Of a DNA stretch of 64,000 nt, positions 17,045 to 25,187 are shown one piece after another. Origin of the DNA: Haloarchaeobius amylolyticus (GTDB lineage Archaea; Halobacteriota; Halobacteria; Halobacteriales; Natrialbaceae); NCBI RefSeq assembly GCF_026616195.1, contig NZ_JANHDH010000001.1, positions 124,001 to 188,000 of the forward strand, read 5' to 3'. The position numbers and the translations under genes are program-made. The notes under the pieces are model-generated. The model had not been told where the DNA came from. It searched no databases and saw only the letters and a list, made by a program, of their open reading frames with translations. The number at the start of each line of letters is the position of its first letter. The first letter of the stretch is position 1.

Positions 17045-18424
17045 ATGGGCGGCATCTTCGGCGGCGTGTTCGACGACGACGAGGTCCACATCGACGAGTT
17101 GACCGAGGCGCTCCGGCGCGTCCGGGCCGGCGAGATTCCCGGCGAGCCCGCGGACGAGGCCGAGTCCATGACCGAGTTCTACCGGGAACTCGACGGCCTC
17201 GCGACCGACCTCGAGCAGGCCCGGGCGGACGCCGCCGAGGCGACCCGCGAGCGCGAGGCGGTCGAACGCACGGCCAGAACGTACGGCGACACGATGGCCG
17301 CGATGAGCGACGGCGACCTCACCCGACGTCTCGACGAGACCGTCGAGAACGAGGGCCTGGGCGACCTCGCGACCGAGTTCAACGCCCTGATGGCCGAGTT
17401 CGAGACCGCCGTAATCTCGCTCAAGAAGTTCGCCGGCGAGGTGGCGACGTACAGCCGCGAGGTCAGCGCCAGCACCGACACGGTGCAGACCGGCGGCGAG
17501 CACGTCAGCGACTCCCTCTCGGACATCGCCGGCGCCACCGAGGCACAGAGCGCCAGCCTCCAGTCGGTGGCGGCGGAGATGAACAGCCTCTCGACGACCA
17601 TCGAGGAGATAACCGCGACGGCGAACGAGGTCGCCGAGACGGCCGAACGGACCGCCGAGACCGGGAACGAGGGTCGGGCCGCGGCGGCCGCCGCCACCGA
17701 GAGCATGCGTAACATCGAGGCCGAGACCGAGGAGACCGTCGCCGCGATGGCGTCGCTCGAATCGGAGGTGGCCGCGGTCGACGACCTCGTCGACACCATC
17801 GCCGAGGTGGCCCAGCGCACCAACGTCCTCGCACTCAACGCCAACATCGAGGCGTCCAGAAACGGGGACTCTGAGGGCTTCGGCGCGGTCGCGAGCGAGA
17901 TCAAGGACCTCTCCGAGACGACCCAGGAGGCCGCGGCGAACGCCGAGGAACGCCTCGACCGCATCGCCGCGGAGACCGGCCGCTCGGTCGAGCAGATCGA
18001 ACAGACACAGGCCGTCGTCTCCGAGGACGTGGCCGACGTCGAGCGCGCCATCGAGGCGCTGGACGACGTGGCCGACTACGCCCAGCGCACCAACGAGGGC
18101 GTCCAGGAGATAACCACCGCGACCGAGCAGCAGGCCGACTCCACCCAGGAGGTCGTCACGCTGGTCGAGCGCGTCACCGAGTCCGCGACCGGCGCGACCG
18201 AGGAGTCCGAGGCTGCCTCCTTCCGCGCCGCGGCCAACGCGAACGCGCTCGGGCACGTCTCCGACAGCGCCGGCCGGCTGACGACCCAGTCCCGGCAGCT
18301 GCTCGCCAGGCTCCAGCAGTTCGACACCAGCCGTGGCTACGACCTGCCCGAGGCCCGGGTGACCGAGCCGAACACGGCCGAACAGATATCGGCCGGGCAG
18401 GCCGACCCGAAGGCGTCGGACTGA
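17045..18424 (+). CDS. Soluble methyl-accepting chemotaxis transducer
   Basis: 459 residues with no membrane helix. An N-terminal helical segment (1-80) is followed by a HAMP-like region (about 81-130: AAMSDGDLTRRL) and a long coiled-coil signalling domain with the hairpin tip at about 252-285 (QRTNVLALNANIEASRNG), the CheA/CheW contact site. Glu/Gln-rich pairs flanking it are likely methylation sites. Starting one base after the H-NOX stop, it most likely receives the gas signal by direct contact with H-NOX and changes flagellar switching. ATG 17045 is preferred to GTG 17036 since it lies outside the upstream gene. Confidence 0.9.
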   Translation: MGGIFGGVFDDDEVHIDELTEALRRVRAGEIPGEPADEAESMTEFYRELDGLATDLEQARADAAEATREREAVERTARTYGDTMAAMSDGDLTRRLDETVENEGLGDLATEFNALMAEFETAVISLKKFAGEVATYSREVSASTDTVQTGGEHVSDSLSDIAGATEAQSASLQSVAAEMNSLSTTIEEITATANEVAETAERTAETGNEGRAAAAAATESMRNIEAETEETVAAMASLESEVAAVDDLVDTIAEVAQRTNVLALNANIEASRNGDSEGFGAVASEIKDLSETTQEAAANAEERLDRIAAETGRSVEQIEQTQAVVSEDVADVERAIEALDDVADYAQRTNEGVQEITTATEQQADSTQEVVTLVERVTESATGATEESEAASFRAAANANALGHVSDSAGRLTTQSRQLLARLQQFDTSRGYDLPEARVTEPNTAEQISAGQADPKASD

Positions 18425-18471
18425 GTTCGGTCGGCGGTTCGTCTTAGTGTCTCGGCGGCGTCGGATAGGGC

Positions 18472-18882
18472 ATGACCGACAGCGAGGGCGTCGTTCGAAC
18501 CGAGTTCGACCGGCTCCCGAAGCACATCCACCCGGCACCGACAGCCGACTCCGCGACCGTGGATCTCTTCGCGGGCCCCCGCCAGGTGGTCGTCCTCGGC
18601 CACGTTCGGAACGGCGACTCTCGCCACGACCTCGTCGCCGAGGACGTCCGAGTCGAACGGGCGGGAGCGGACCGACACCTCCACGTGACGCTCCGCATCG
18701 AGCGAACGGATGCCGAACTCGTCACGACGGGCCCGGCTGTGCACGCCTATCGTCTTCTGGTAGAGTTCTCCGACACCGTCCCGAACGAGTACCACATCAC
18801 CCATCTCGACCAAAACGGGGAGGTACAGTTCGAGACGATGGAGGCACTCATGGTTCCGCCACACCGGGTGTCCGACCACTGA
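18472..18882 (+). CDS. Haloarchaeal hypothetical protein
   Basis: 136 residues, mostly beta by pattern (VVVLGHVRNG, LHVTLRIER, YRLLVEFSDTVP, YHITHLDQNGEVQFE), with no signal or membrane segment. It follows the transducer gene by 47 bases on the same strand and might be transcribed with it, but nothing ties it to chemotaxis. I do not recognise the family. Confidence 0.55.
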   Translation: MTDSEGVVRTEFDRLPKHIHPAPTADSATVDLFAGPRQVVVLGHVRNGDSRHDLVAEDVRVERAGADRHLHVTLRIERTDAELVTTGPAVHAYRLLVEFSDTVPNEYHITHLDQNGEVQFETMEALMVPPHRVSDH

Positions 18883-18923
18883 GCGTCACGAACAGCTATA
18901 ACTTCTACTCACCTCTCTCGACT

Positions 18924-19118
18924 ATGACCGAGAACATCGGCGTGGCGATGGGGCTGGGAATCGCCATGGGGACTGCACTCGGCGCCGGCATCGGCGCCGC
19001 GACGGGCGACATGGGGCTGTGGCTCGGGACCGGTATCGCGCTGGGGACGGCGTTCGGGGCCGGGTTCTACAGCACGCAGAACGAGACCGAAGACGAATCG
19101 GCCGGCGAACCGAACTAG
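18924..19118 (+). CDS. Small glycine-zipper membrane protein
   Basis: 64 residues. Two adjacent hydrophobic segments (about 6-25 and 30-47) are built of GxxxG-type repeats ([19 protein letters not shown]), which favour tight helix packing in the membrane. The tail is acidic. The TAG stop overlaps the TAG stop of the convergent glutamate dehydrogenase gene within one CTAG. Function unknown. Confidence 0.55.
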   Translation: MTENIGVAMGLGIAMGTALGAGIGAATGDMGLWLGTGIALGTAFGAGFYSTQNETEDESAGEPN

Positions 19119-20401
19119 GGCCAGAGCCCGCGGGCCTCGTGGGCCTCGGCGACCCGCGAGAGGGCGACGATGTAGGTCGCCTCACGCCAGGTCACGTCGC
19201 GGGCCTCGACCTCGGCCTTGACCGCGGTCCAGGCCTTCAGCATCTCCTGGTGGAGCTCCTCGTTGACGCGTTCGAGCGACCACTGGCGACGGTTGATGTC
19301 CTGCAGCCACTCGAAGTACGAGACGGTCACGCCACCCGCGTTCGCGAGGATGTCCGGGACGACCGGGATGCCGCGCTCGGCGAAGATCTCGTCCGCGGTC
19401 GTGGTCGTCGGCCCGTTCGCGCCCTCGACGATGAGGTCGGCCTGTACGTCGTGGGCGTTGTCGGCGGTCAGGACGTTCCCGATGGCAGCCGGGATGAGCA
19501 CGTCCACGTCGAGTTCGAGGAGTTCCTCGTTCGAGAGGGACTCGGGCGCGTCGTAGCCCGAGACCATGCCGGGGCGGGCGTCGTGGTCCTCGACGTCCTG
19601 CGTGTCCAGCCCGTCGGGGTCGAAGATGGCGCCGTCCACGTCGGAGACGGCGACGACCTTCGCGCCCTTCTCGTCGAGGTAGCGGGCGGCGTACGCACCC
19701 ACGGAACCGAAGCCCTGCACCGCGACCGTGGTGTCCGCGATGTCCCAGTCGTAGTACTCGATGGCCTGCTCGGCGATGATACCGACCGAGCGGCCGGGGG
19801 ACTCCTCGCGGCCGTAGGAGCCGCCGATGACCGGCGGCTTCCCGGTGACGACGCCGGGGATGGTCTCGCCCTCCTGCATCGAGTAGGCGTCCATGAACCA
19901 CGCCATCTCCTGCGGGCCGGTGCCCATGTCGGGTGCGGGGATGTCGTGCTTCGGGCCGATGAGGTCGCGCAGTTCCTCGGCGAACCGGCGGGTGAGCCGT
20001 TCCTTCTCGCCCTCGGAGAGCTCTTTGGGGTCGACGACGATGCCGCCCTTGCCGCCGCCGAAGGGCAGGTCCATGACGGCGCACTTCCAGGTCATCCACA
20101 TCGACAGGCCGATGCACTCCTCCTCGGTGACGCCGGGGTGGAAGCGCAGGCCGCCCTTGAACGGGCCGCGGACGCTGTCGTGCTGGGCGCGGTAGCCGGT
20201 GAAGACCTCGGTCGAACCGTCGTCGCGCTGGAGCGGGATGGAGACGCGCTGGACGCGGTCGGGGTGGTTCAGGCGCTCGATGGTACCCTCGTCGACGTCG
20301 AGGTACTCGGCCGCCCGGGCCAGCTGGCGGCGGGCGGTCTCCAGGGCGCTCTCTTCGTGCTGTGCTTCCTCGTCTTCCTCTGTGGCTGTTGCTGTTGCCA
20401 T
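19115..20401 (-). CDS. gdhA: Glutamate dehydrogenase (second copy)
   Basis: 428 residues, a divergent paralogue of the first copy. Conserved regions are [23 protein letters not shown] with the catalytic lysine, APDMGTG and the Rossmann motif [10 protein letters not shown]. The N-terminus carries an acidic low-complexity leader ([14 protein letters not shown]). The differing dinucleotide motif suggests the two copies use different cofactors or directions, as in other haloarchaea that keep NAD and NADP forms. A promoter-like AT-rich stretch lies about 155 bases upstream, so the mRNA probably has a long leader, unlike most genes here. A/B naming is uncertain. Confidence 0.9.
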   Translation of the reverse strand: MATATATEEDEEAQHEESALETARRQLARAAEYLDVDEGTIERLNHPDRVQRVSIPLQRDDGSTEVFTGYRAQHDSVRGPFKGGLRFHPGVTEEECIGLSMWMTWKCAVMDLPFGGGKGGIVVDPKELSEGEKERLTRRFAEELRDLIGPKHDIPAPDMGTGPQEMAWFMDAYSMQEGETIPGVVTGKPPVIGGSYGREESPGRSVGIIAEQAIEYYDWDIADTTVAVQGFGSVGAYAARYLDEKGAKVVAVSDVDGAIFDPDGLDTQDVEDHDARPGMVSGYDAPESLSNEELLELDVDVLIPAAIGNVLTADNAHDVQADLIVEGANGPTTTTADEIFAERGIPVVPDILANAGGVTVSYFEWLQDINRRQWSLERVNEELHQEMLKAWTAVKAEVEARDVTWREATYIVALSRVAEAHEARGLWP

Positions 20402-20649
20402 GGTTCTAGGTTCTCGCCGTCATCTGCCACCGTGGGCGTGCGAGCCGTGGCTGTGGGTCACAGTGACACGACGACGGACGAAACGCGACCGGCAGACGCT
20501 GTTCCCACGCACTGGCGGGCTGCCGGGGCATTTGCCAGACCTTCCGTGGACGTATTGATAAATAAAACGGTTTGGGTTCGTGCAGAAGTTACGGCGGTAG
20601 CTGGCCGCGAAAAAACGGAACAGGGCGGTTCTGGCTGGCGCGTCCCCTG
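20402..20649. other. Long leader of the second glutamate dehydrogenase gene
   Basis: On the minus strand a TATA-like TTTATTTATC (about 20559-20568) is followed by roughly 130 bases before the gdh ATG. That leader contains a 41-codon frame ending four bases before the start. The remainder up to 20649 shows no gene. Confidence 0.4.
20406..20531 (-). CDS. Possible upstream ORF in the gdh leader
   Basis: A 41-residue frame beginning [14 protein letters not shown] and containing SSCHCDP. Its ATG lies 28-33 bases after a TATA-like box, and its TAG is four bases from the gdh ATG. Arg/Pro-rich composition is atypical for halophile proteins, so it may be a leader peptide or merely chance. No family known. 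Confidence 0.25.
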   Translation of the reverse strand: MPRQPASAWEQRLPVAFRPSSCHCDPQPRLARPRWQMTART

Positions 20650-20910
20650 TCAGAGACTCCGGTTAAGTGTGAACAGCCCGAGGGACGCCGCCCCGGCGAT
20701 CGCCAGGGTCCCAGCCACGCCGGGACCGGTGCCCGACCCACCGCCTGAATCTCCGCTGTCGGTCGGGCTGCCGACGGACTGCGTGCCGTCTCCGCCGCCG
20801 GCCGTCGCGTCGTTGCCGTCGCTCGCGGCGACGGCGATACCCGCGGCGACCACCATTGCGAGGATTGCGAACAGGACGAGGACGTGACGTATCGTCACGG
20901 TTTCGAACAT
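20650..20910 (-). CDS. Small membrane protein with Gly/Ser-rich linker
   Basis: 86 residues: an N-terminal hydrophobic segment (about 9-29) resembling a signal anchor, a Gly/Ser/Asp-rich spacer (DGNDATAGGGDGTQSVG onward), and a second hydrophobic segment near the C-terminus (AGTLAIAGAASLGLFTL) ending NRSL. The layout resembles a small surface protein tethered at both ends. ATG 20910 (MFETVTIRH) is chosen over a longer frame that lacks a sensible N-terminus. Function unknown. Confidence 0.5.
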   Translation of the reverse strand: MFETVTIRHVLVLFAILAMVVAAGIAVAASDGNDATAGGGDGTQSVGSPTDSGDSGGGSGTGPGVAGTLAIAGAASLGLFTLNRSL

Positions 20911-21013
20911 ATTATCACTACAATGCAGCCCCCGGCGTGTGTACGGCACACCTAACAGTGTTGGGACAGGTGGAAGGGAACCGACTAAGACCACGGCCCG
21001 AGACGACTCGCGC

Positions 21014-21487
21014 ATGCCAGGGCTCTACTACGAGGAGTTCGAGGTCGGCGAGACCATCGAACACGAGCGCCGCCGGACCATCTCCGAGAGCGACAACCAG
21101 CGCTTCTGTGACATGACGATGAACCAGCAGCCGCTGCACCTGGACGAGGCGTTCGCCGCCGACACCCAGTTCGGCGAGCGACTGGTCAACGGCATCTACA
21201 CGATGGCGCTGGCGGTCGGCATCTCCATCCCCGAGACGACCGACGGCACCATCGTCGCGAACCTCTCCTACGACGAGGTCTCGCACCCGAACCCGGTGTT
21301 CCACGGCGACACCATCCGGGTGCAGTCCACCGTCACGGACAAGCGCGAGACCAGCGACGGCGACCGCGGCATCGTCACCATGCACGTCGAGGTGTTCGCG
21401 CTCCCCGAGGACCCGGACGACGACGAGACACTCGTCTGCGAGTTCGAGCGCACCGTGCTCTCGCTCAAGCGCGAGAACGCCGAATAG
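21014..21487 (+). CDS. MaoC-like (hot-dog) dehydratase/hydratase
   Basis: 157 residues of the MaoC hot-dog family acting on enoyl- or hydroxyacyl-CoA. The active-site region reads TMNQQPLHLDEAF (35-47): His42 is kept, while the aspartate of the classic hydratase motif is replaced by asparagine. This variant recalls members that accompany CitE-like lyases in C5-dicarboxyl-CoA pathways (from memory). The CitE-like gene of this window is 5 kb away. The hydrophobic VNGIYTMALAVG helix is present. Substrate not determined; cytoplasmic. Confidence 0.75.
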   Translation: MPGLYYEEFEVGETIEHERRRTISESDNQRFCDMTMNQQPLHLDEAFAADTQFGERLVNGIYTMALAVGISIPETTDGTIVANLSYDEVSHPNPVFHGDTIRVQSTVTDKRETSDGDRGIVTMHVEVFALPEDPDDDETLVCEFERTVLSLKRENAE

Positions 21488-21791
21488 CCGGCTCCACTCG
21501 CCCTCCTCCCGGTGACAGTCCACGGACATGACCGGTTCCCGTCGTGGATTTAGCCGCTCCCGAAGACCGCCACGTCTCCCGGTTGGAGGGGCTTAACCCC
21601 TCCATAAGTAATGTGCTAGCTGTCGTTCGTGACGGTAGCATGAACTGGGCCTCCGCGAATCGAACGACCGACGAGCGACGGGCGTGCGCTCCGACAGGGC
21701 GGGCGCCACGTCGTCGCCACGCCACCGACGCGACCGTCGCCCGTCCGACAGCAGCGACCGCCGGGCAGCCGCGACCGGGGAGGGGACGGCA
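21488..21791. other. Intergenic region with a perfect hairpin upstream of the sulfatase operon
   Basis: No gene seen. GGAGGGG (21585-21591) and CCCCTCC (21597-21603) form a perfect 7-bp inverted repeat with a CTTAA loop, followed at once by the AT-rich CATAAGTAATG. A Shine-Dalgarno-like GGGAGGGGA lies just before GTG 21792. The remainder is GC-rich and unremarkable. Confidence 0.4.
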
Positions 21792-23255
21792 GTGACGCGG
21801 AACGTCGTCCTCGTCGTCCTCGATACGGTCCGGAAGGACACCTTCGACGAGTACGCACCGCGGCTGCGCAACCGCGCCGGCAGCTCCTTCGAGCAGTGTC
21901 GCGCGGCGAGTTCGTGGAGCACGCCGAGCCACACGAGCATGTTCACCGGCGAGTTGCCCCACGAACACGGGGTCCACGCCGAGCACTTCGACTCCACCTT
22001 CGACTTCTCGCAGTTCGCCATCGCCGACACGTTCCTCGGGGACCTCCCCGACCACCGGACCGTCGGCCTCAGTGCGAACTCCTACATCAACCCGCACTTC
22101 GGGTTCGACGCGCTGTTCGACGAGTTCTACGACTTCTCCATCGGCTCGCACACCGCCGAGTCGCTGTTCACCGAGGGCAAGACCGTCCAGGAGTACATGA
22201 AGCGCACGGACGAACCGAGCGCCGCGAAGCGATACGTCGGCTTCCTCAAGGAGTGTCTCGAACACGACCGGCCGGCGAAGAGCCTCGCGAACGGCGTCTG
22301 GGCGCTCGCCGGGCCGAAGCTCAAGCGCATGGACGTCCCCATCCCCGAACCCGTCGACGACGGCGCGGGCGTCATCAGCGACACGATGGCGGAGACCGTC
22401 GAGGACGGCACCGAGCCGACGTTCGTCTTCGCGAACTACATGGACGCCCACACGCCGCTTCGCAACCTGCTCCAGCACGACCGGAGCCTCCACTCGGTGC
22501 CGAACTCGTGGAGTTCGACCGAGATCGACAAGTGGGAACTGAACAAGGACGGGCTCGCGACAGAGGAGTACACCGAGAACTACCGCGAGGTGTACGCCGC
22601 CGCGGTCGACTACCTCGACCGGACCGTCAGCGACCTCGTCGACCGGCTCCAGGCCGCGACCGACCGCGAGACCACGGTCGTCGTCACCGCCGACCACGGC
22701 CACAACCTCGGCTACGAGGCCGACGACGACCTGTTCCACCACACCGGGAGCATGAGCGAGGGCGTGATGCACACGCCACTCGAGATCATCAACCCGCCCG
22801 AGGGCTACCCCGCCGTCGAGGACCGTCTGTTCTCGCACCTCCACCTCGGCGACCTGCTCGTCGACCTCGCCCACGAGCGCCCCCTGGACGAGGACTACTT
22901 CCACGACCGCATTCCGGCCGAGACCGTCGGGCTGCTCGGCGGCGACAACGCCACCTGGGGCCGGGAGTTCGACGACGAGGAGTACGCCTGGTGGAACCGC
23001 ATGATGCGGGTCGTCTACGAGGACGGGACCAAGCGCCAGTGGAACTCGCTGGGCGAGTCGTTCCGGTACCGGCTCGACCCGGACCGGCCCTCCTGGCAGG
23101 GCCTCGTCGCGGAGGACGTGGACATCCCCGAGGCCGACCGCGAGTGGTTCGACGTCGAACTGGCCGAGTACAAGCGCTCGGTCTCGGAGACGACGCAGGA
23201 CACGGACTTCGACGACGAGGTCGAGGACCACCTCAAACAGCTCGGGTACCTCTGA
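21792..23255 (+). CDS. Sulfatase/alkaline-phosphatase superfamily hydrolase
   Basis: 487 residues. The N-terminal VVLVVLDTVRKD gives the metal-binding aspartate (Asp11); the nucleophile region is SWSTPSHTSMFTG with Ser43 at the formylglycine/nucleophile position, but the arginine of C/S-x-P-x-R is replaced by His47. TADHGHNLG supplies the second metal cluster. Such enzymes hydrolyse sulfate or phosphate esters, often of polysaccharides. GTG 21792 follows a Shine-Dalgarno-like GGGAGGGGA. The next gene begins four bases after the stop. No signal peptide is present, so it is probably cytoplasmic. The altered site makes a true sulfatase reaction doubtful. Confidence 0.75.
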   Translation: MTRNVVLVVLDTVRKDTFDEYAPRLRNRAGSSFEQCRAASSWSTPSHTSMFTGELPHEHGVHAEHFDSTFDFSQFAIADTFLGDLPDHRTVGLSANSYINPHFGFDALFDEFYDFSIGSHTAESLFTEGKTVQEYMKRTDEPSAAKRYVGFLKECLEHDRPAKSLANGVWALAGPKLKRMDVPIPEPVDDGAGVISDTMAETVEDGTEPTFVFANYMDAHTPLRNLLQHDRSLHSVPNSWSSTEIDKWELNKDGLATEEYTENYREVYAAAVDYLDRTVSDLVDRLQAATDRETTVVVTADHGHNLGYEADDDLFHHTGSMSEGVMHTPLEIINPPEGYPAVEDRLFSHLHLGDLLVDLAHERPLDEDYFHDRIPAETVGLLGGDNATWGREFDDEEYAWWNRMMRVVYEDGTKRQWNSLGESFRYRLDPDRPSWQGLVAEDVDIPEADREWFDVELAEYKRSVSETTQDTDFDDEVEDHLKQLGYL

Positions 23256-23259
23256 ACCG

Positions 23260-25185
23260 ATGGTCGGACTCGCTGGCGTCGTGGGCGGCGGCCGGCTGCC
23301 GGAGGCGATGGCCGCCTGGCCCGCCTACCGGGACGCAGAGGCGACCTTCCGCCACGAGGACGACCTGGTCGACCTCACGCTTCGCTCGCATCCCCTGCTG
23401 GCCGGCGACCAGCCGGCGGTCGTCGACGACGGCGGCGGTCTGCTCTGGGTCTGGGGCGAGGTGTTCGGACACGGCCCGCCCGACGACTACGAGCCGCGCC
23501 CCGGGGAGCCGGGTGACAGCGCCGCCTACTGCGCCGACCTGTACGAGCGTCACGGGCTGGACTTCGCCGCCGGGTTGAACGGTCACTTCGCCATCGTGCT
23601 CTACGACCGCGAGGCGGAGACCGTCTCGTTCGTCACCGACCGCTGGAGCACGCGCCCGGTCTACCACACGACCGTCGAGGACGGGGTCGCCGTCGCCTCG
23701 AACCCGCAGGCGCTGGTCACCCACCCCGACGTGCCCGCCGCCTTCGAGGAGGACTACCTCCACGAGTACCTCGCGCTCCGGCGGGTCTTCGGCGTCGAGA
23801 ACCCGCTCGAGGGGGTCCGGGAGTTCCCCCCGGCCGCGGTCACCACGGTCGACCTCGCCGACGGGTCGGTGTCGTCGGAGACGTACTGGCGGCCGACGTA
23901 CCGGCCCGAGGACCGACCGTTCTCGTGGTTCGTCGACCGGCTCGCCGCCCTGTTCGAGGGTATCTTCGAGGAGTGGACGACGCCAGACCGCACCTACGGG
24001 ACGCTCCTGAGCGGCGGGGGCGACTCCCGGTTCGTGCAGGCGGCCATCGACCAGCAGGTCGTCTCGTTCCACAACGCGGACTGGCTGAGCCGCGAGGCGA
24101 AGGTCGCCCGGCAGGTCGCCCACGCCGCGGGCGACGAGTTCCGCCTGCTCGAACGTCACGACGACCACGAGACGCGCACCCTCGAGAGCTTCAAGCCCCT
24201 GTCGCCGTACAGTGGCTGGTTCGACCAGGCGTACTTCACCGAGTTCGAGGCGGAGATGCGCGACGCGGTCGACGTGCTCGTGCCCGGCCTGTTCGCGGAC
24301 CTGCTGTTCGACGGCAGCCCGCTCGCCACCCGGACCCTGTCGCTCGGCGACATCGGGACGGTCGACCTGCCGGTCCAGACCCCGATGGAGACGGTCGACG
24401 ACTACCTCGACGAGCAACTCGCGGAGGCCCAGCCGGTGCCGTACTTCTCGGCCGACCGGTCGCTCCGCGAGGTCCTCCGGGACAACATCGACCGCCGGCC
24501 CGACGGGACCGTCGTCAGTCACGGCGTCGAGTACGCCTCGTTCACCGACTTCGTGATGTACAGCGACTACCACCCCTTCGGGGCCGACACCGAGGCCATC
24601 TTCCCGCGCAGCCTGCAGCAGATACGGCCCTACCGGCTGCCGTTCCTCGACAACCGCGTCGTCGACCTGCACAGCCGGATTCCCCGGCGGTACTTCCTCC
24701 GGCGGAACGTGGTCAACGCCGCGCTCGACCGTCTCTCGCCGGAACTCGCCGCGATTCCGCACGCCCGGACCGGCGTCTCGATGAAGCGGTCGTTCCCTGC
24801 GGAGTTCCTCGGCGCGAACCTCACCGGGTTCTACCGGAAGCACATCGACGAGGCGCCGACGCCCGCCGAGCACCTCGACCACAAGCCGTGGCCGAACCGG
24901 CGCGAACTCCTCCGGGTGGACCCCTTCGCCATCGACACCATCCGGGCGAACGAGGACCTGCTCGATGCGCTCCCCGGGTTCGACTACGACGCCGCGGTCG
25001 AGACCCACGAGGCCCACCGCGACGGCGCCTCGTTCCACCAGGCGCTCTACTCGCTCCTCACCGTCCTCGAGACCCCGGCGACGGCCCTGGTCGTCGACGC
25101 CGACGAGGACGTGGCGGCGGTCGCGGCGGATGACAGCGGTCGCCTCGTGCCGGACCCGGCAGGTCCCGGCGGAGGTGACCAGTGA
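23260..25185 (+). CDS. Asparagine-synthetase-like protein lacking the glutaminase cysteine (1)
   Basis: 641 residues arranged like AsnB: an N-terminal Ntn-type domain (1-205) and a C-terminal ATP-pyrophosphatase domain (from about 215). The PP-loop is recognisable (LLSGGGDSR, 250-257). The residue after the initiator is Val, not the catalytic Cys2, so the first domain cannot hydrolyse glutamine in the usual way. Relatives in glycan or natural-product clusters perform adenylation-driven amide formation. It is the second gene of a three-gene operon and overlaps nothing; the next ATG lies two bases past its stop. Substrate unknown. Confidence 0.75.
   Translation: MVGLAGVVGGGRLPEAMAAWPAYRDAEATFRHEDDLVDLTLRSHPLLAGDQPAVVDDGGGLLWVWGEVFGHGPPDDYEPRPGEPGDSAAYCADLYERHGLDFAAGLNGHFAIVLYDREAETVSFVTDRWSTRPVYHTTVEDGVAVASNPQALVTHPDVPAAFEEDYLHEYLALRRVFGVENPLEGVREFPPAAVTTVDLADGSVSSETYWRPTYRPEDRPFSWFVDRLAALFEGIFEEWTTPDRTYGTLLSGGGDSRFVQAAIDQQVVSFHNADWLSREAKVARQVAHAAGDEFRLLERHDDHETRTLESFKPLSPYSGWFDQAYFTEFEAEMRDAVDVLVPGLFADLLFDGSPLATRTLSLGDIGTVDLPVQTPMETVDDYLDEQLAEAQPVPYFSADRSLREVLRDNIDRRPDGTVVSHGVEYASFTDFVMYSDYHPFGADTEAIFPRSLQQIRPYRLPFLDNRVVDLHSRIPRRYFLRRNVVNAALDRLSPELAAIPHARTGVSMKRSFPAEFLGANLTGFYRKHIDEAPTPAEHLDHKPWPNRRELLRVDPFAIDTIRANEDLLDALPGFDYDAAVETHEAHRDGASFHQALYSLLTVLETPATALVVDADEDVAAVAADDSGRLVPDPAGPGGGDQ
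25171..25178 (+). promoter_or_regulatory. Strong ribosome binding site inside the operon
   Basis: GGAGGTGA, complementary to the 16S rRNA tail, ends nine bases before ATG 25188 and within the last codons of the preceding gene. It favours ATG 25188 over GTG 25182. Confidence 0.6.
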
Positions 25186-25187
25186 CG

